Positions 48,570-56,911 of a stretch of DNA of 64,000 bases are shown here, piece by piece. Source of the DNA: VRUE01 sp963704515 (GTDB lineage Bacteria; Actinomycetota; Thermoleophilia; Solirubrobacterales; 70-9); assembly GCA_963704515.1 (NCBI GenBank), contig OY969913.1:1798001-1862000 (forward strand), in the 5' to 3' direction. How positions within the stretch are numbered: the first letter of the stretch is position 1; every line of letters starts with the position of its first letter. The notes beneath the pieces were generated by a model. That model had not been told where the DNA came from and searched no databases. It worked only from the letters and a program-made list of their open reading frames with translations. The translations under genes and the position numbers were made by a program.

Positions 48570-49471
48570 GCGGGCGCATTCGCCGCGGGCGGGCGGGCTA
48601 CCTTTGTTTCCTTGGCCTCGTCGTCCTCCTCGCGCTGCCGGCGACGGCGGCGGCGAAAAACGGTCTCGAACTCGACCTGCGCCTGGCCGGCAGCCACGGC
48701 TACGGGATCGACGTGGGCGGCTATGAATCCACCGCCTTCGTCTCCGCCAGCCGCTCGGTCGGCACGCCGCGCAAGCTCGAGGCGACCAGCACCTACATCG
48801 CGCGCGGCAAGGTCTCGGCGACCTCGATCAAGGCGAGCTTCGGCTCGCTGGGGCGGGTCTCGCTGCGCTTCCACCCGACCGGCCCGGTGACTAAGACCAA
48901 GCCGCGCCGGCACTGCCTCGGCCCCGACCACTACACGATCCGCGCGGGCGTCTTCGTCGGCACGGTCCGCTTCCGTGGCGAGGACGGCTACACGACGGCT
49001 GTGGCGCACCGGATCCTGGGCAAATCGGTGACTCCGCCCGAACTGGTCTGCTTCGACTCGATCCAGTCGATCCTGCGCGAATTCGGACTCAGCCTGCCGA
49101 GCAAGAAGAAGAAGCCGAAGGTGACCAGGCTGCGGGCCGGATGGCGGGAAGCCGTCGGCTCGACCTACCTGGAAGCGAGCCGCAAGCGCGACGAGGCGAC
49201 CTTCGTCACGGTCCACGAGCGAACCGAGGGCGAGCTCGCGATCTACCGCAGCGCCTACGCCAAGGCGCCCGCCTCGAGCTTCGGCGCGCAGCGCTCGCTG
49301 AGCCAGGCGACGTTCAGGCCGCCGGCGCCGTTCACGGGGACGGGCCTCTTCCGGCGCGATTCCCAGGGGACGAAGCTGTGGAGCGGCTCGCTGGCGATCT
49401 CTTTTCCGGGCGAACCCAACGTGCCGCTCACCGGACCGCGGTTCAAGACCCAGCTGACCCGCAGCTGGTAG
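48566..49471 (+). CDS. Secreted protein of unknown function
   Basis: 301 residues, not recognised. Signal peptide about residues 12-31 (GYLCFLGLVVLLALPATAAA). The rest is rich in beta-prone stretches and basic residues (KKKKPK about 178-183), with a pair of Cys (CLGP near 113 and VCFDS near 158) that could form a disulfide. Coupled by ATGA to the secreted protease, so perhaps its substrate or partner; that is only inference. Confidence 0.75.
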   Translation: MSGRIRRGRAGYLCFLGLVVLLALPATAAAKNGLELDLRLAGSHGYGIDVGGYESTAFVSASRSVGTPRKLEATSTYIARGKVSATSIKASFGSLGRVSLRFHPTGPVTKTKPRRHCLGPDHYTIRAGVFVGTVRFRGEDGYTTAVAHRILGKSVTPPELVCFDSIQSILREFGLSLPSKKKKPKVTRLRAGWREAVGSTYLEASRKRDEATFVTVHERTEGELAIYRSAYAKAPASSFGAQRSLSQATFRPPAPFTGTGLFRRDSQGTKLWSGSLAISFPGEPNVPLTGPRFKTQLTRSW

Positions 49472-49492
49472 CCGGCGCCGAAGCGCTGTCGC

Positions 49493-49504
49493 TACGCTTG
49501 CGCC
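49493..49504 (+). promoter_or_regulatory. Leaderless promoter of ispG
   Basis: TACGCT (49493-49498) followed by 6 bases and the proposed ATA start at 49505, the same spacing as at hisF, proS and dinB. Confidence 0.5.
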
Positions 49505-50758
49505 ATAGCTTCGAAGCGACAGATATTCGTCGGTGGCGTGCCGATCGGCGGTGGGGCGCCGGTCGTCGTGCAGACGATGACCAAGACCGAGACCGCCAAC
49601 CTGGCGGCGACCATGGAGCAGATCCGCAAGGTCGCCGAGGCGGGCGCCGACATCGTGCGCTGCGCGGTGCCGCGCGACGAGGACGCCGAGGCGCTGAGGA
49701 CGATCGTGCGCGAGTCGCCGATCCCGGTGATCGCCGACATCCACTTCAACCACACCCTGGCGCTGAAGGCGATCGACGCGGGCGCCCACTGCATCCGGCT
49801 CAACCCGGGCAACATCGGCGGCCGCGAGAAGGTCGCCGAGGTGGCCGAGAGGGCGACCGCGGCCGGCGTGCCGATGCGGATCGGGGTCAACTCCGGCTCG
49901 CTCCCCAAGCATTTGCACGAGCTCGAGCGCGAGGCGCCGGTCGAGGCCCTGGTCGCGGCCGCGGTCGAGTTCGTCGAATTGATGGAGGGCCTCGACTTCG
50001 AGAACTTCAAGGTCTCGATCAAGTCGACCAACGTGCCCAACACGATCGCCGCCAACCGGCTGCTCTCCGAGAAGATCCCCTACCCGCTGCACCTGGGGAT
50101 CACCGAGGCGGGGACCAAGTGGTCGGGCTCGCTCAAGTCCTCGGTCGGGCTGGGCACGCTGCTCGCCGACGGGATCGGCGACACGATCCGGATCAGCCTC
50201 TCGACCTTCCACGCCGAGGAGGAGGTCAAGGTCGCCTGGGAGATCCTCAAGGCGCTGCAGCTGCGCGAGCGCGGCCCGGTGCTGATCGCCTGCCCGACCT
50301 GCGGCCGCTTGCAGTTCGACATGGACTCGGTGGTCGCCGAGATCGAGCAGCGGCTTGAACGCTACGCGGAGCCGATCGAGGTCGCTGTGCTGGGCTGCGC
50401 CGTGAACGGGATCGGCGAGGCCTCGCACGCCGACTTCGGCATCGCCGGCGCCAAGAACGAGGGCCTGATCTACGCCCACGGCAAGCCGTTGCGCAAGGTG
50501 CCCCAGGCGAGCCTGGTCGACACGCTCTTCGAGGAGATCGACAAGTCGCTGGATCGTGGCGGGGTCGAGTTCGACGAGGACGAATCGCGCGAGGGCGCCG
50601 CCTGGCTGGCCAAGATCGAGGCGGAGAACGCCGGTGACCTGACGCCCGAGAAGATCGCGCGGATGGAGCACGAAGCGGCTGAAAAGGGCGAGTCCGACAA
50701 GGTCTTGCTCGACGAGGACGCCTCGCCTACGGCGGGACGGCGGTTCACCCGCGCCTGA
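49505..50758 (+). CDS. ispG: 4-hydroxy-3-methylbut-2-en-1-yl diphosphate synthase
   Basis: About 417 residues, [4Fe-4S] enzyme of the MEP pathway. RQIFVGGVPIGGGAPVVVQTMT at the start, NPGNIGG, IGVNSGSLPKHL, LHLGITEAG, cluster cysteines in ACPTCGR and LGCAVNGIGE. The canonical motif is NGPGE; here Pro is Ile. The frame has no ATG/GTG/TTG before GTG 49538, which would remove the conserved first strand; ATA at 49505 fits both the family's N terminus and the leaderless spacing, so I start there. About 50 extra residues at the C terminus. Confidence 0.93.
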   Translation: MASKRQIFVGGVPIGGGAPVVVQTMTKTETANLAATMEQIRKVAEAGADIVRCAVPRDEDAEALRTIVRESPIPVIADIHFNHTLALKAIDAGAHCIRLNPGNIGGREKVAEVAERATAAGVPMRIGVNSGSLPKHLHELEREAPVEALVAAAVEFVELMEGLDFENFKVSIKSTNVPNTIAANRLLSEKIPYPLHLGITEAGTKWSGSLKSSVGLGTLLADGIGDTIRISLSTFHAEEEVKVAWEILKALQLRERGPVLIACPTCGRLQFDMDSVVAEIEQRLERYAEPIEVAVLGCAVNGIGEASHADFGIAGAKNEGLIYAHGKPLRKVPQASLVDTLFEEIDKSLDRGGVEFDEDESREGAAWLAKIEAENAGDLTPEKIARMEHEAAEKGESDKVLLDEDASPTAGRRFTRA

Positions 50759-50766
50759 GTCGCCAG

Positions 50767-50778
50767 TAGGTTTCCCGC
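50767..50778 (+). promoter_or_regulatory. Leaderless promoter of proS
   Basis: TAGGTT (50767-50772), 6 bases, then GTG 50779. Excludes a T-box leader from this promoter. Confidence 0.6.
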
Positions 50779-52467
50779 GTGACTCGATTCAGTCAGAGCT
50801 TCATCCCGACTTTGAAGGACGCCCCTGCGGATGCGGAGGCGCTTTCGCACAAGCTGATGGTGCGCGCGGGGCTTATTCGCCAGGTCGGGGCCGGGCTGTG
50901 GAGCTACCTGCCGGCGGGGTGGAGGGTTGAGCGGAAGGTCGAGGGGATCATCCGGGAGGAGATGGAGGGGATCGGCGCTCAGGAGATGCTGATGCCCGTG
51001 CTGCAGCCCTCCGACGCCTGGCAGAAGACCGGGCGCTACGCGATCGACGAGCTGTTCAAGCTCGAGGACCGCAAGGGGGCGCCGATGGTGCTGGCGATGA
51101 CGCATGAGGAGTGCGTCACGCAGCACGCGGCGCGGGAGGTGCGCTCCTACCGCGATCTGCCCTTGATGCTCTTCCAGATGCAGACCAAGGAGCGAGACGA
51201 GCCGCGGCCGCGCGCCGGCATCCTGCGCACGCGCGAGTTCACGATGAAGGACGCCTACTCATTCGACCGCGACGAGGAAGGGCTGGCGCGCTCCTACGAG
51301 CTGCAGACCGCCGCCTACGAGCGGATCTTCGACCGCTGCGGGCTGCGCTGGCACCGGGTCGAGTCCGACGTCGGGATGATGGGCGGCTCGGGCGCCCATG
51401 AGTACATGGCGCCTTGCGCGGCGGGCGAGAACGAGGTGGCGCTGGCGCCGGGGTACGCCGCCAACGTCGAGATCGCCTCGGCCGAGCCGCGGGCGGTCGA
51501 GCTGCCGGCCACCCTGGCCGCGCCGCAGCGGATTGAGACGCCGGGACTGACCACGGTCCAGGAGGTCTCCTCCTCTCTCGGCCTGCCCGCGGGCGCCCTG
51601 ATCAAGGCGATGCCGATCGTGGTCGAGGGCCGCGGCCTGGTGCTCGTCCTCGTGCGCGGCGACCACCGCCTGAACGAGATCAAGCTGCGCAACGGGATGG
51701 GGACCGACTTCCGCCCCGCCCGCCCGGAGGAGATCGAGGCGAAGCTGGGACCGGTGGGCTTCATCGGCCCGGTCGGCGCCGAGGTGCCGATGATCGTCGA
51801 CACCGCGATCGCCGGCAACTCCTACGTCACCGGCGCCAACGAGGCCGACGCTCACCTGCGCGGGGTCGACCCGTCCCGCGACTTCGAGGCCTACGCGATG
51901 GACGTGCGCTCTGTCGAGGCGGGCGACACCGCCCCCGGCGGCGGCACGATCGAGATCGAGCCGGCGATCGAGATCGGCAACATCTTCAAGCTCGGCACCC
52001 GCTACTCGGAGCCGCTCGGCGCCACCTATCTGGACGAGTCGGGCGTCGAGCGGCCGATCGTGATGGGCAGCTATGGGATCGGGCCGGCGCGGGTCGTCGC
52101 CGCGGCGATCGAGCAGGGCGCCGACGAGCGCGGGATCGTCTGGCCGCGGTCGATCGCGCCCTGGCAGGTGCACCTCGTCTCCCTCGCAAAGGGGGCCGAC
52201 AAGGAGGAGCGCGCCGCGGCCGACCGGCTCTACGAGGAGCTGCTCGAGGCCGGCGTCGAGACGATCTATGACGAGCGCGAAGCCGGCGCCGGGGAGAAGC
52301 TGACCGACGCCGAGCTGCTCGGCTGTCCGCTGCGCGTGGTCGTCGGCCGGCGCGGCCTCGCCCGCGGGGTTGTCGAGGTGAGCGAGCGCGCCTCCGGCGC
52401 CGAGCATGAGCTGCCCGTGGGGGAGGCCGGCGCGCAGGCGCAGGCGCTCCTCCGGGCCGATGGCTGA
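50779..52467 (+). CDS. proS: Prolyl-tRNA synthetase, bacterial type
   Basis: 562 residues. Class II motifs GAGLWSYLPAGWRVERKVEGIIREEM (motif 1), TREFTMKDAYSFDRDE (motif 2) and GSYGIGPARVVAAAIEQ (motif 3); the editing INS/YbaK domain sits between motifs 2 and 3 (about 225-370, with GDHRLNEIKLRN). C-terminal anticodon-binding domain about 455-550. GTG start, leaderless. Confidence 0.97.
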   Translation: MTRFSQSFIPTLKDAPADAEALSHKLMVRAGLIRQVGAGLWSYLPAGWRVERKVEGIIREEMEGIGAQEMLMPVLQPSDAWQKTGRYAIDELFKLEDRKGAPMVLAMTHEECVTQHAAREVRSYRDLPLMLFQMQTKERDEPRPRAGILRTREFTMKDAYSFDRDEEGLARSYELQTAAYERIFDRCGLRWHRVESDVGMMGGSGAHEYMAPCAAGENEVALAPGYAANVEIASAEPRAVELPATLAAPQRIETPGLTTVQEVSSSLGLPAGALIKAMPIVVEGRGLVLVLVRGDHRLNEIKLRNGMGTDFRPARPEEIEAKLGPVGFIGPVGAEVPMIVDTAIAGNSYVTGANEADAHLRGVDPSRDFEAYAMDVRSVEAGDTAPGGGTIEIEPAIEIGNIFKLGTRYSEPLGATYLDESGVERPIVMGSYGIGPARVVAAAIEQGADERGIVWPRSIAPWQVHLVSLAKGADKEERAAADRLYEELLEAGVETIYDEREAGAGEKLTDAELLGCPLRVVVGRRGLARGVVEVSERASGAEHELPVGEAGAQAQALLRADG

Positions 52468-53116
52468 CGCCGCCCCATTCGGGCGCGGGCGCATCCGCCG
52501 TCTCTTCGGGCTTGACCGCAGCGGCCCGCCGCCCCGCCAGGTCGGGAAGGGCGAACCGCTGAATCCCTGGACGCTGCCCAACCTGGTCGGCTACGTCCGC
52601 CTTGCGGCGCTGCCGCTCTTCCTCTGGCTCGCCTTCGAATCGGGAGACGGGCGCAGCGCCCCGGCCGCGATCGTCTTCTGGCTGATCGCCGCCGGCGACT
52701 ACCTCGACGGCTTCCTCGCCCGCGTCACCGGCCAGTACAGCCGCCTCGGCTCGATCCTCGACCCGCTGGTCGACCGGCTGACGATCCTCGCCGGCGCGGT
52801 GGTCTGCTGGCACTTCGAGCTGCTGCCGCGCTGGGCGCTGGCGCTGCTCGCCGCGCGCGAGCTGGCGATGCTGGTCCTGGCCCAGTACGGGCTGCGCCAC
52901 GGGGTCGAGATCCGCGTCAACTGGCCGGGGCGGATCTCGGTCTTCCCGATCATGGGCGGGATCTTCTTCGCGATGGTCTTCGCCGGCTGGGTCCCGGCGG
53001 CGTCGCTGATCGTCGGCCTGGCGCTGGCGATCGTCGCCACCGTGCTCTACGCCCGCACCGGCATCCGCGAAGTGCGCGCCGCACGGGGTCTGCAAGAGCA
53101 GGCTCATTCTCCATAA
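52460..53116 (+). CDS. CDP-alcohol phosphatidyltransferase
   Basis: 218 residues with five or six TM segments and the family signature DYLDGFLARVTGQYSRLGSILDPLVDR (D-x2-DG-x2-AR-x8-G-x3-D-x3-D). It transfers a phosphatidyl group from CDP-DAG to an alcohol; PgsA (glycerol-3-phosphate) or cardiolipin/inositol-type synthase cannot be separated by eye. Overlaps the end of proS by 8 bases. Confidence 0.92.
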   Translation: MADAAPFGRGRIRRLFGLDRSGPPPRQVGKGEPLNPWTLPNLVGYVRLAALPLFLWLAFESGDGRSAPAAIVFWLIAAGDYLDGFLARVTGQYSRLGSILDPLVDRLTILAGAVVCWHFELLPRWALALLAARELAMLVLAQYGLRHGVEIRVNWPGRISVFPIMGGIFFAMVFAGWVPAASLIVGLALAIVATVLYARTGIREVRAARGLQEQAHSP

Positions 53117-53118
53117 CC

Positions 53119-53158
53119 TTCAACCTTTAGTTGAACCTTTGGTGGATGCACCTATAAT
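53119..53158 (+). promoter_or_regulatory. Strong promoter with inverted repeat before RsiG-like/FHA/MerR cassette
   Basis: TATAAT (53153-53158) and TTGAAC (53131-53136), spacer 16, the best consensus promoter in the window. TTCAAC-N5-GTTGAA (53119-53135) is a perfect inverted repeat over the -35, and AACCTT occurs three times (53115, 53122, 53134). Probable operator of the MerR protein two genes downstream. Confidence 0.7.
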
Positions 53159-53205
53159 CGGCGCAGCGGGCTCACCCTGGGCCAGAACCGCGACCAAGGA
53201 GCGAG

Positions 53206-53472
53206 ATGGAGGACACCTTTCCCGATCTTGGTTCCCTCAGCGATGAGGAACTGAAGGAGCTGATCGACAAGCTCACCGAGGAGGAGAACGAGATCTCCTA
53301 CAAACGGCGCGTCCTGCACGGCAAGATCGACATCCTGCGGGCGGAGCTGGTAAACCGGCTGCGTCAGAAGCGCGAGCAGGGCGAGTCGCTCTTCTCGGGC
53401 GACGACGTCGCCCAGCTGACCGAGATCCTCGCCGGCAAGGCGGGATCGCCCGAGGACGAGTCGGCCGCCTGA
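53206..53472 (+). CDS. RsiG-like coiled-coil protein, putative c-di-GMP-binding anti-sigma factor
   Basis: 88 residues, mainly two helices. Residues 27-42 fit the c-di-GMP motif of RsiG, E-x3-S-x2-R-x3-Q-x3-D, as Glu27, Ser31, Arg34, His38, Asp42: only the Gln is changed, to His. RsiG of streptomycetes sequesters the sigma factor WhiG; single-motif homologues that dimerise are known from early-branching actinobacteria. No sigma factor gene is in the window. Shine-Dalgarno AAGGAGCG before ATG 53206. First gene of the cassette with FHA and MerR proteins. Confidence 0.7.
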   Translation: MEDTFPDLGSLSDEELKELIDKLTEEENEISYKRRVLHGKIDILRAELVNRLRQKREQGESLFSGDDVAQLTEILAGKAGSPEDESAA

Positions 53473-53484
53473 GCGGGAGCATCG

Positions 53485-53964
53485 ATGGCCATCCACTGTC
53501 CTGAATGCGGGTTCGTCAACCCCGAGGGCGCCAACTACTGCCAGAAGTGCGGCGCCTACGTGGGTGGACCGGCCGATGGCGAGAGCGGCGACGAGCCGAC
53601 GACGATGACCTACAAAGTCGACGAGACCGGCGAGATGCAGCCGGTCGACATCGACGAGACGGTCGAGCGCAGCGGCGCGGCACTGGTGATCCGCGCCGGC
53701 GGCGGCCGGGCTGGAGAGAGCTTCGCGCTCGGGGAGGACCGGATCAGCATCGGGCGCAGCCCCGACGCCGGCGTCTTCCTCGACGACGTGACCGTCTCCC
53801 GCAACCACGCGCTGCTTGTGCGACGCCGCGACGGTCTCTACATCGACGACCTCGGCTCGCTCAACGGCACCTACGTGAACCGGCGGCGGATCGAGTCGCA
53901 CCGGCTCGAGGACGGCGACGAGATCCAGGTCGGCAAGTACAAGCTCAGCTACCTGGAGAAGTGA
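53485..53964 (+). CDS. Zinc-ribbon FHA-domain protein, GarA-like
   Basis: 159 residues. N-terminal zinc ribbon (CPEC at 5-8, CQKC at 19-22), a linker with the Thr pair EPTTMT (39-40) that resembles the STPK phosphorylation site of GarA, and an FHA domain (about 85-155) with SIGRSPDAGVFLDDVTVSRNHA and GSLNGTYVNRRRI. In mycobacteria GarA switches central-carbon and glutamate enzymes according to its phosphorylation. Followed by a MerR gene as garA is. GTGA overlap. Confidence 0.9.
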   Translation: MAIHCPECGFVNPEGANYCQKCGAYVGGPADGESGDEPTTMTYKVDETGEMQPVDIDETVERSGAALVIRAGGGRAGESFALGEDRISIGRSPDAGVFLDDVTVSRNHALLVRRRDGLYIDDLGSLNGTYVNRRRIESHRLEDGDEIQVGKYKLSYLEK

Positions 53965-54716
53965 GGGGCCAGGTGGAGGTCTCAGAGCAGCAGGGGGCCG
54001 GGCGGCGCGACTCGCGGCCGCGCAAGGCGCTGACGATCGGCGCGGTCTGCAAGATCCTGCAGAGCGAGTTCGACGACGTCTCGATCTCGAAGATCCGCTA
54101 CCTGGAGGACCAGAAGCTGCTCACGCCGCGGCGCACGCAGGGCGGCTACCGCCTCTACAGCCAGTCCGACGTCGAACGGCTGCGCACGATCCTGCGCCTG
54201 CAGCGCGACGAGTTCCTGCCGCTGCGGGTGATCCGCCAGGAGCTGGCGGCCGGGGGCGACCTGATGGGCCCCTCGGGCGGCGAGAAACGCCCCTCGGGCG
54301 GCGCCGTGCGGCGCGCGATCCTGGTCAACACCTCGCGCGCCTACCTGACGCTGGAGGAGGTCATCGAGGAGACCGGCGCCCGCGAGGAGCTGATCGCCGA
54401 GCTGGAGAACTTCGGCATCGTGCAGCCCGAGAAGCGCGACGGCAAGACGGTCTACGACGAGACCGACCGCGAAGTGGTGCGCGCCGCGAACGAGCTCTCG
54501 CGCTTCGGCGTCGGCGCCCGCAACCTGCGCGTCTTCCGCTCCTCGGCCGACCGCGAGGCGAATCTGCTCGAAGCGCTGCTCGGGCCGTCGCTGCGCTCAC
54601 GCAATCCGGACCGGCGCAAAGAGGCGCTCGAGAGCCTCGAGAGCATGGCGGCTACGGTCAGCCACCTGAAGCACCTCTTGCTGGTTCGCGACCTGCGGCG
54701 ACTTGCGGGCGAGTAG
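53961..54716 (+). CDS. MerR-family regulator (Rv1828-like)
   Basis: 251 residues. HTH region TIGAVCKILQSEFDDVSISKIRYLEDQKLLTPRRTQGGYRLYS (about 25-67), a coiled coil, and a second winged-helix-like part (TLEEVIEETGAREELIAELENFGIV, about 128-153) as in the mycobacterial Rv1828 group that follows garA. No metal-binding Cys. GTG 53961 overlaps the FHA stop; GTG 53973 is possible. It probably represses or activates the cassette through the inverted repeat at 53119. Its stop codon is part of a family A hairpin. Confidence 0.9.
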   Translation: MRGQVEVSEQQGAGRRDSRPRKALTIGAVCKILQSEFDDVSISKIRYLEDQKLLTPRRTQGGYRLYSQSDVERLRTILRLQRDEFLPLRVIRQELAAGGDLMGPSGGEKRPSGGAVRRAILVNTSRAYLTLEEVIEETGAREELIAELENFGIVQPEKRDGKTVYDETDREVVRAANELSRFGVGARNLRVFRSSADREANLLEALLGPSLRSRNPDRRKEALESLESMAATVSHLKHLLLVRDLRRLAGE

Positions 54717-54831
54717 GCGTTGTCTCAGCAGGGGTTCCGCTTAACTTTTTCGGTGGAGACGCGGGTTGCTGACGCCTCTTAGCTCACGACGAAAAAGTAC
54801 AAGACGCTCCACCCCTGCCGAGACAACGCCT
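54715..54831 (+). repeat. Long hairpin element, family A copy 2
   Basis: 21-base arms 54715-54735 and 54811-54831 with one mismatch; core 54736-54810. Core ends match copy 1 (2369-2484), while outside the shared AGGGGT end the arms differ and remain complementary; the apical stem also differs. The 5' arm starts inside the merR stop, in the same TAGGCG context as copy 1. Confidence 0.85.
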
Positions 54832-54842
54832 TCAGGGTTCAG

Positions 54843-55289
54843 ATGTCTCGGGTGACGCGGAGGAGGAGGGTTGGGGTGTCCGCCGCGCGGGTTTTTGAGC
54901 TTGTGGCGGATCCGTACAACCTGCCTCGTTGGTGGCCGCGGGTTCAAAGGGTTGAGGGTGTCGAAGGGGAGGGCATTGGGATGCTTTGGACGAGTGTCCT
55001 GGGGACCGCCGAGGGGCGGGGGGTGCGGGCTGACTTCAGGTGCAGCGACTTCGTTGAAGGGGAGCGGATGACTTGGGGGCAGCTGCTAGAGGGATCGCCG
55101 TTCGAGCGCCATTTGAGGAAGTACGAGCTGGCAATCGCAGTGCGCGCCGAGGGCGAGGAGACCGCGGTGGAGATTTCAGCGGCGCAGACGTTGCGGGGGC
55201 TTTCTCGGCTTGGGACGCCGATGATGCGCGGGGCTCAGGGGAGGCTTTTGGATGAAGCGTTGGATGGGATTGAGCGGGTGTTGGGGTGA
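54843..55289 (+). CDS. SRPBCC/polyketide-cyclase-like protein
   Basis: 148 residues of the START/Bet v1 fold: RRRVGVSAARVFELVADPYNLPRWWPRVQRVE at the start and a C-terminal helix (MMRGAQGRLLDEALDGIERVL). These bind hydrophobic ligands. No catalytic motif. GTGA overlap with the FAD enzyme suggests lipid-related substrates for both. No clear Shine-Dalgarno. Confidence 0.85.
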   Translation: MSRVTRRRRVGVSAARVFELVADPYNLPRWWPRVQRVEGVEGEGIGMLWTSVLGTAEGRGVRADFRCSDFVEGERMTWGQLLEGSPFERHLRKYELAIAVRAEGEETAVEISAAQTLRGLSRLGTPMMRGAQGRLLDEALDGIERVLG

Positions 55290-56911
55290 ACGGGCCGCGG
55301 CGGGACTCGAAGTGGTGGGGGTGGGGAGACCCGGCGATCGAGCCTGAGCTTGACGGGCCGGCGCTGGGGACGCTGCGGGAACGGGTTGGGGAGCTGACGC
55401 CCTCGCGGCTGGGTGCCGGGATCGAGGACTTTCGCTTGCCCGCCGCCGAGCCGCTGCCTGCTGCGCTGGTCGAGGCGGTTGGCGAGGAGAACGTCTTCAC
55501 CGGGGCCGAGGACCGCATCCGGCACGCGACCGGGTGCGGCTACGCGGATCTCGCCCGGTTGCGCTCGGGGGCGCTCGAGGCCGCGCCCGACGCGGTCCTG
55601 CTGCCGGCCGATGCCGCCGCGGTGCAACGCGTTCTGGAGGCATGCGCGACACAGGGCGTTGCGGTGGTGCCGTTCGGGGGTGGGACCAGCGTCGTCGGCG
55701 GGGTCGAGCCGCTGCGCGGCTCGCACTCGCGGCTCGTCAGCCTCGATCTCACGCGGTTGCGCGACGTGGAGGTCGATGCGCGGTCAATGACGGCTCGCCT
55801 TGGCGCCGGCCTGCGCGGGCCGGAGGCCGAAGCGGCGCTGGCGCGCGAGGGTCTCGTCCTCGGCCACTGCCCGCAGAGCTTCGAGTACGCAACGATCGGC
55901 GGCTTCGCCGCGACCCGCTCGGCCGGCCAGGCATCGAGCGGCTACGGGCGCTTCGACGCGTTGGTCAGCTCGGTGCGGCTGCTCTCCCCGGCCGGCGAGC
56001 TGCGCACGCTGGAAACGCCGCACACCGCCGCGGGGCCGGCGCTGCGCGAGATTGTGGTCGGCTCCGAGGGCGTGCTCGGCGTGATCCCCGAGGTGACGGT
56101 CCGCGTCCGGCCGTTGCCGCGGCAACGGCGCTACGAGGCGTGGATGGCGGAGAGTTTCGAGGCGGGCGCAGGGATCGTCCGCGCCCTGGCCCAGGGGCCC
56201 GGACTGCCCGAGGTGATCCGCGTCTCCGACGAGCAGGAGACCGAGGTCTCGCTGGCGCTCTCCGGGCCGCGTGGGCTTGCCGGCTCGCTCCTCGGCGGCT
56301 ATCTCGGCCTGCGGCGCCGCCGGGGCGGGTCCTTGATCGTGGTCGGGATCGAGGGCGACGAGGAGTCGGTGGCCCGGCGCCGAGCGCTCTGCGTACGCGA
56401 GCTGCGCGCGGGTGGCGCCGCCTACCTGGGCCAGGCCGCGGGCCGCTCGTGGGAGCACGGCCGCTACCAGGGCCCTTACCTGCGCGACACCCTGATGGGC
56501 ATGGGGGCGATCGTCGAGACACTGGAGACGGCCCACACCTGGAGCCGGCTGGGCGAGCTGCACGCGGCGGTCGGCGGCGCGATCGGCGATTCGCTCGCCG
56601 GACAGGGCACGCCCGGGCTCGCCTTCTCCCACCTCTCCCATGCCTACCCGGACGGGGCGTCCCTCTACTTCACCTTCATCGCCCGCGCCCGGAGCGGGGA
56701 GGAGGTCGAGCAGTGGCGGACGATCAAGCGTGCCGCCTGCGATGCGATCGTCACCCACGGCGGCACGATCACCCACCACCACGCCGTCGGCCGCGACCAC
56801 GCGCCTTACATGAAGGCCGAGGTGGGGGAGGTGGGGCTCGACGTGCTGCGCGCCGTTAAGGCCCAGCTTGATCCGACCGGGATCATGAACCCCGGCAAGC
56901 TCTTCGGCTGA
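55286..56911 (+). CDS. FAD-linked oxidase, alkylglycerone-phosphate synthase-like
   Basis: 541 residues. FAD-binding type 4 domain (AVVPFGGGTSVVGGVEP, TRSAGQASSGYGRFDALV, GSEGVLGVIPEVTVRV) and C-terminal cap with GGTITHHHAVGRDHAPYM, the HHH signature of AGPS, and PTGIMNPGKLFG. AGPS replaces the acyl chain of acyl-DHAP by an alkyl group; actinobacterial homologues are often assigned only as FAD-linked oxidases. GTG start. Its stop directly abuts that of the convergent gene. Confidence 0.88.
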   Translation: MNGPRRDSKWWGWGDPAIEPELDGPALGTLRERVGELTPSRLGAGIEDFRLPAAEPLPAALVEAVGEENVFTGAEDRIRHATGCGYADLARLRSGALEAAPDAVLLPADAAAVQRVLEACATQGVAVVPFGGGTSVVGGVEPLRGSHSRLVSLDLTRLRDVEVDARSMTARLGAGLRGPEAEAALAREGLVLGHCPQSFEYATIGGFAATRSAGQASSGYGRFDALVSSVRLLSPAGELRTLETPHTAAGPALREIVVGSEGVLGVIPEVTVRVRPLPRQRRYEAWMAESFEAGAGIVRALAQGPGLPEVIRVSDEQETEVSLALSGPRGLAGSLLGGYLGLRRRRGGSLIVVGIEGDEESVARRRALCVRELRAGGAAYLGQAAGRSWEHGRYQGPYLRDTLMGMGAIVETLETAHTWSRLGELHAAVGGAIGDSLAGQGTPGLAFSHLSHAYPDGASLYFTFIARARSGEEVEQWRTIKRAACDAIVTHGGTITHHHAVGRDHAPYMKAEVGEVGLDVLRAVKAQLDPTGIMNPGKLFG

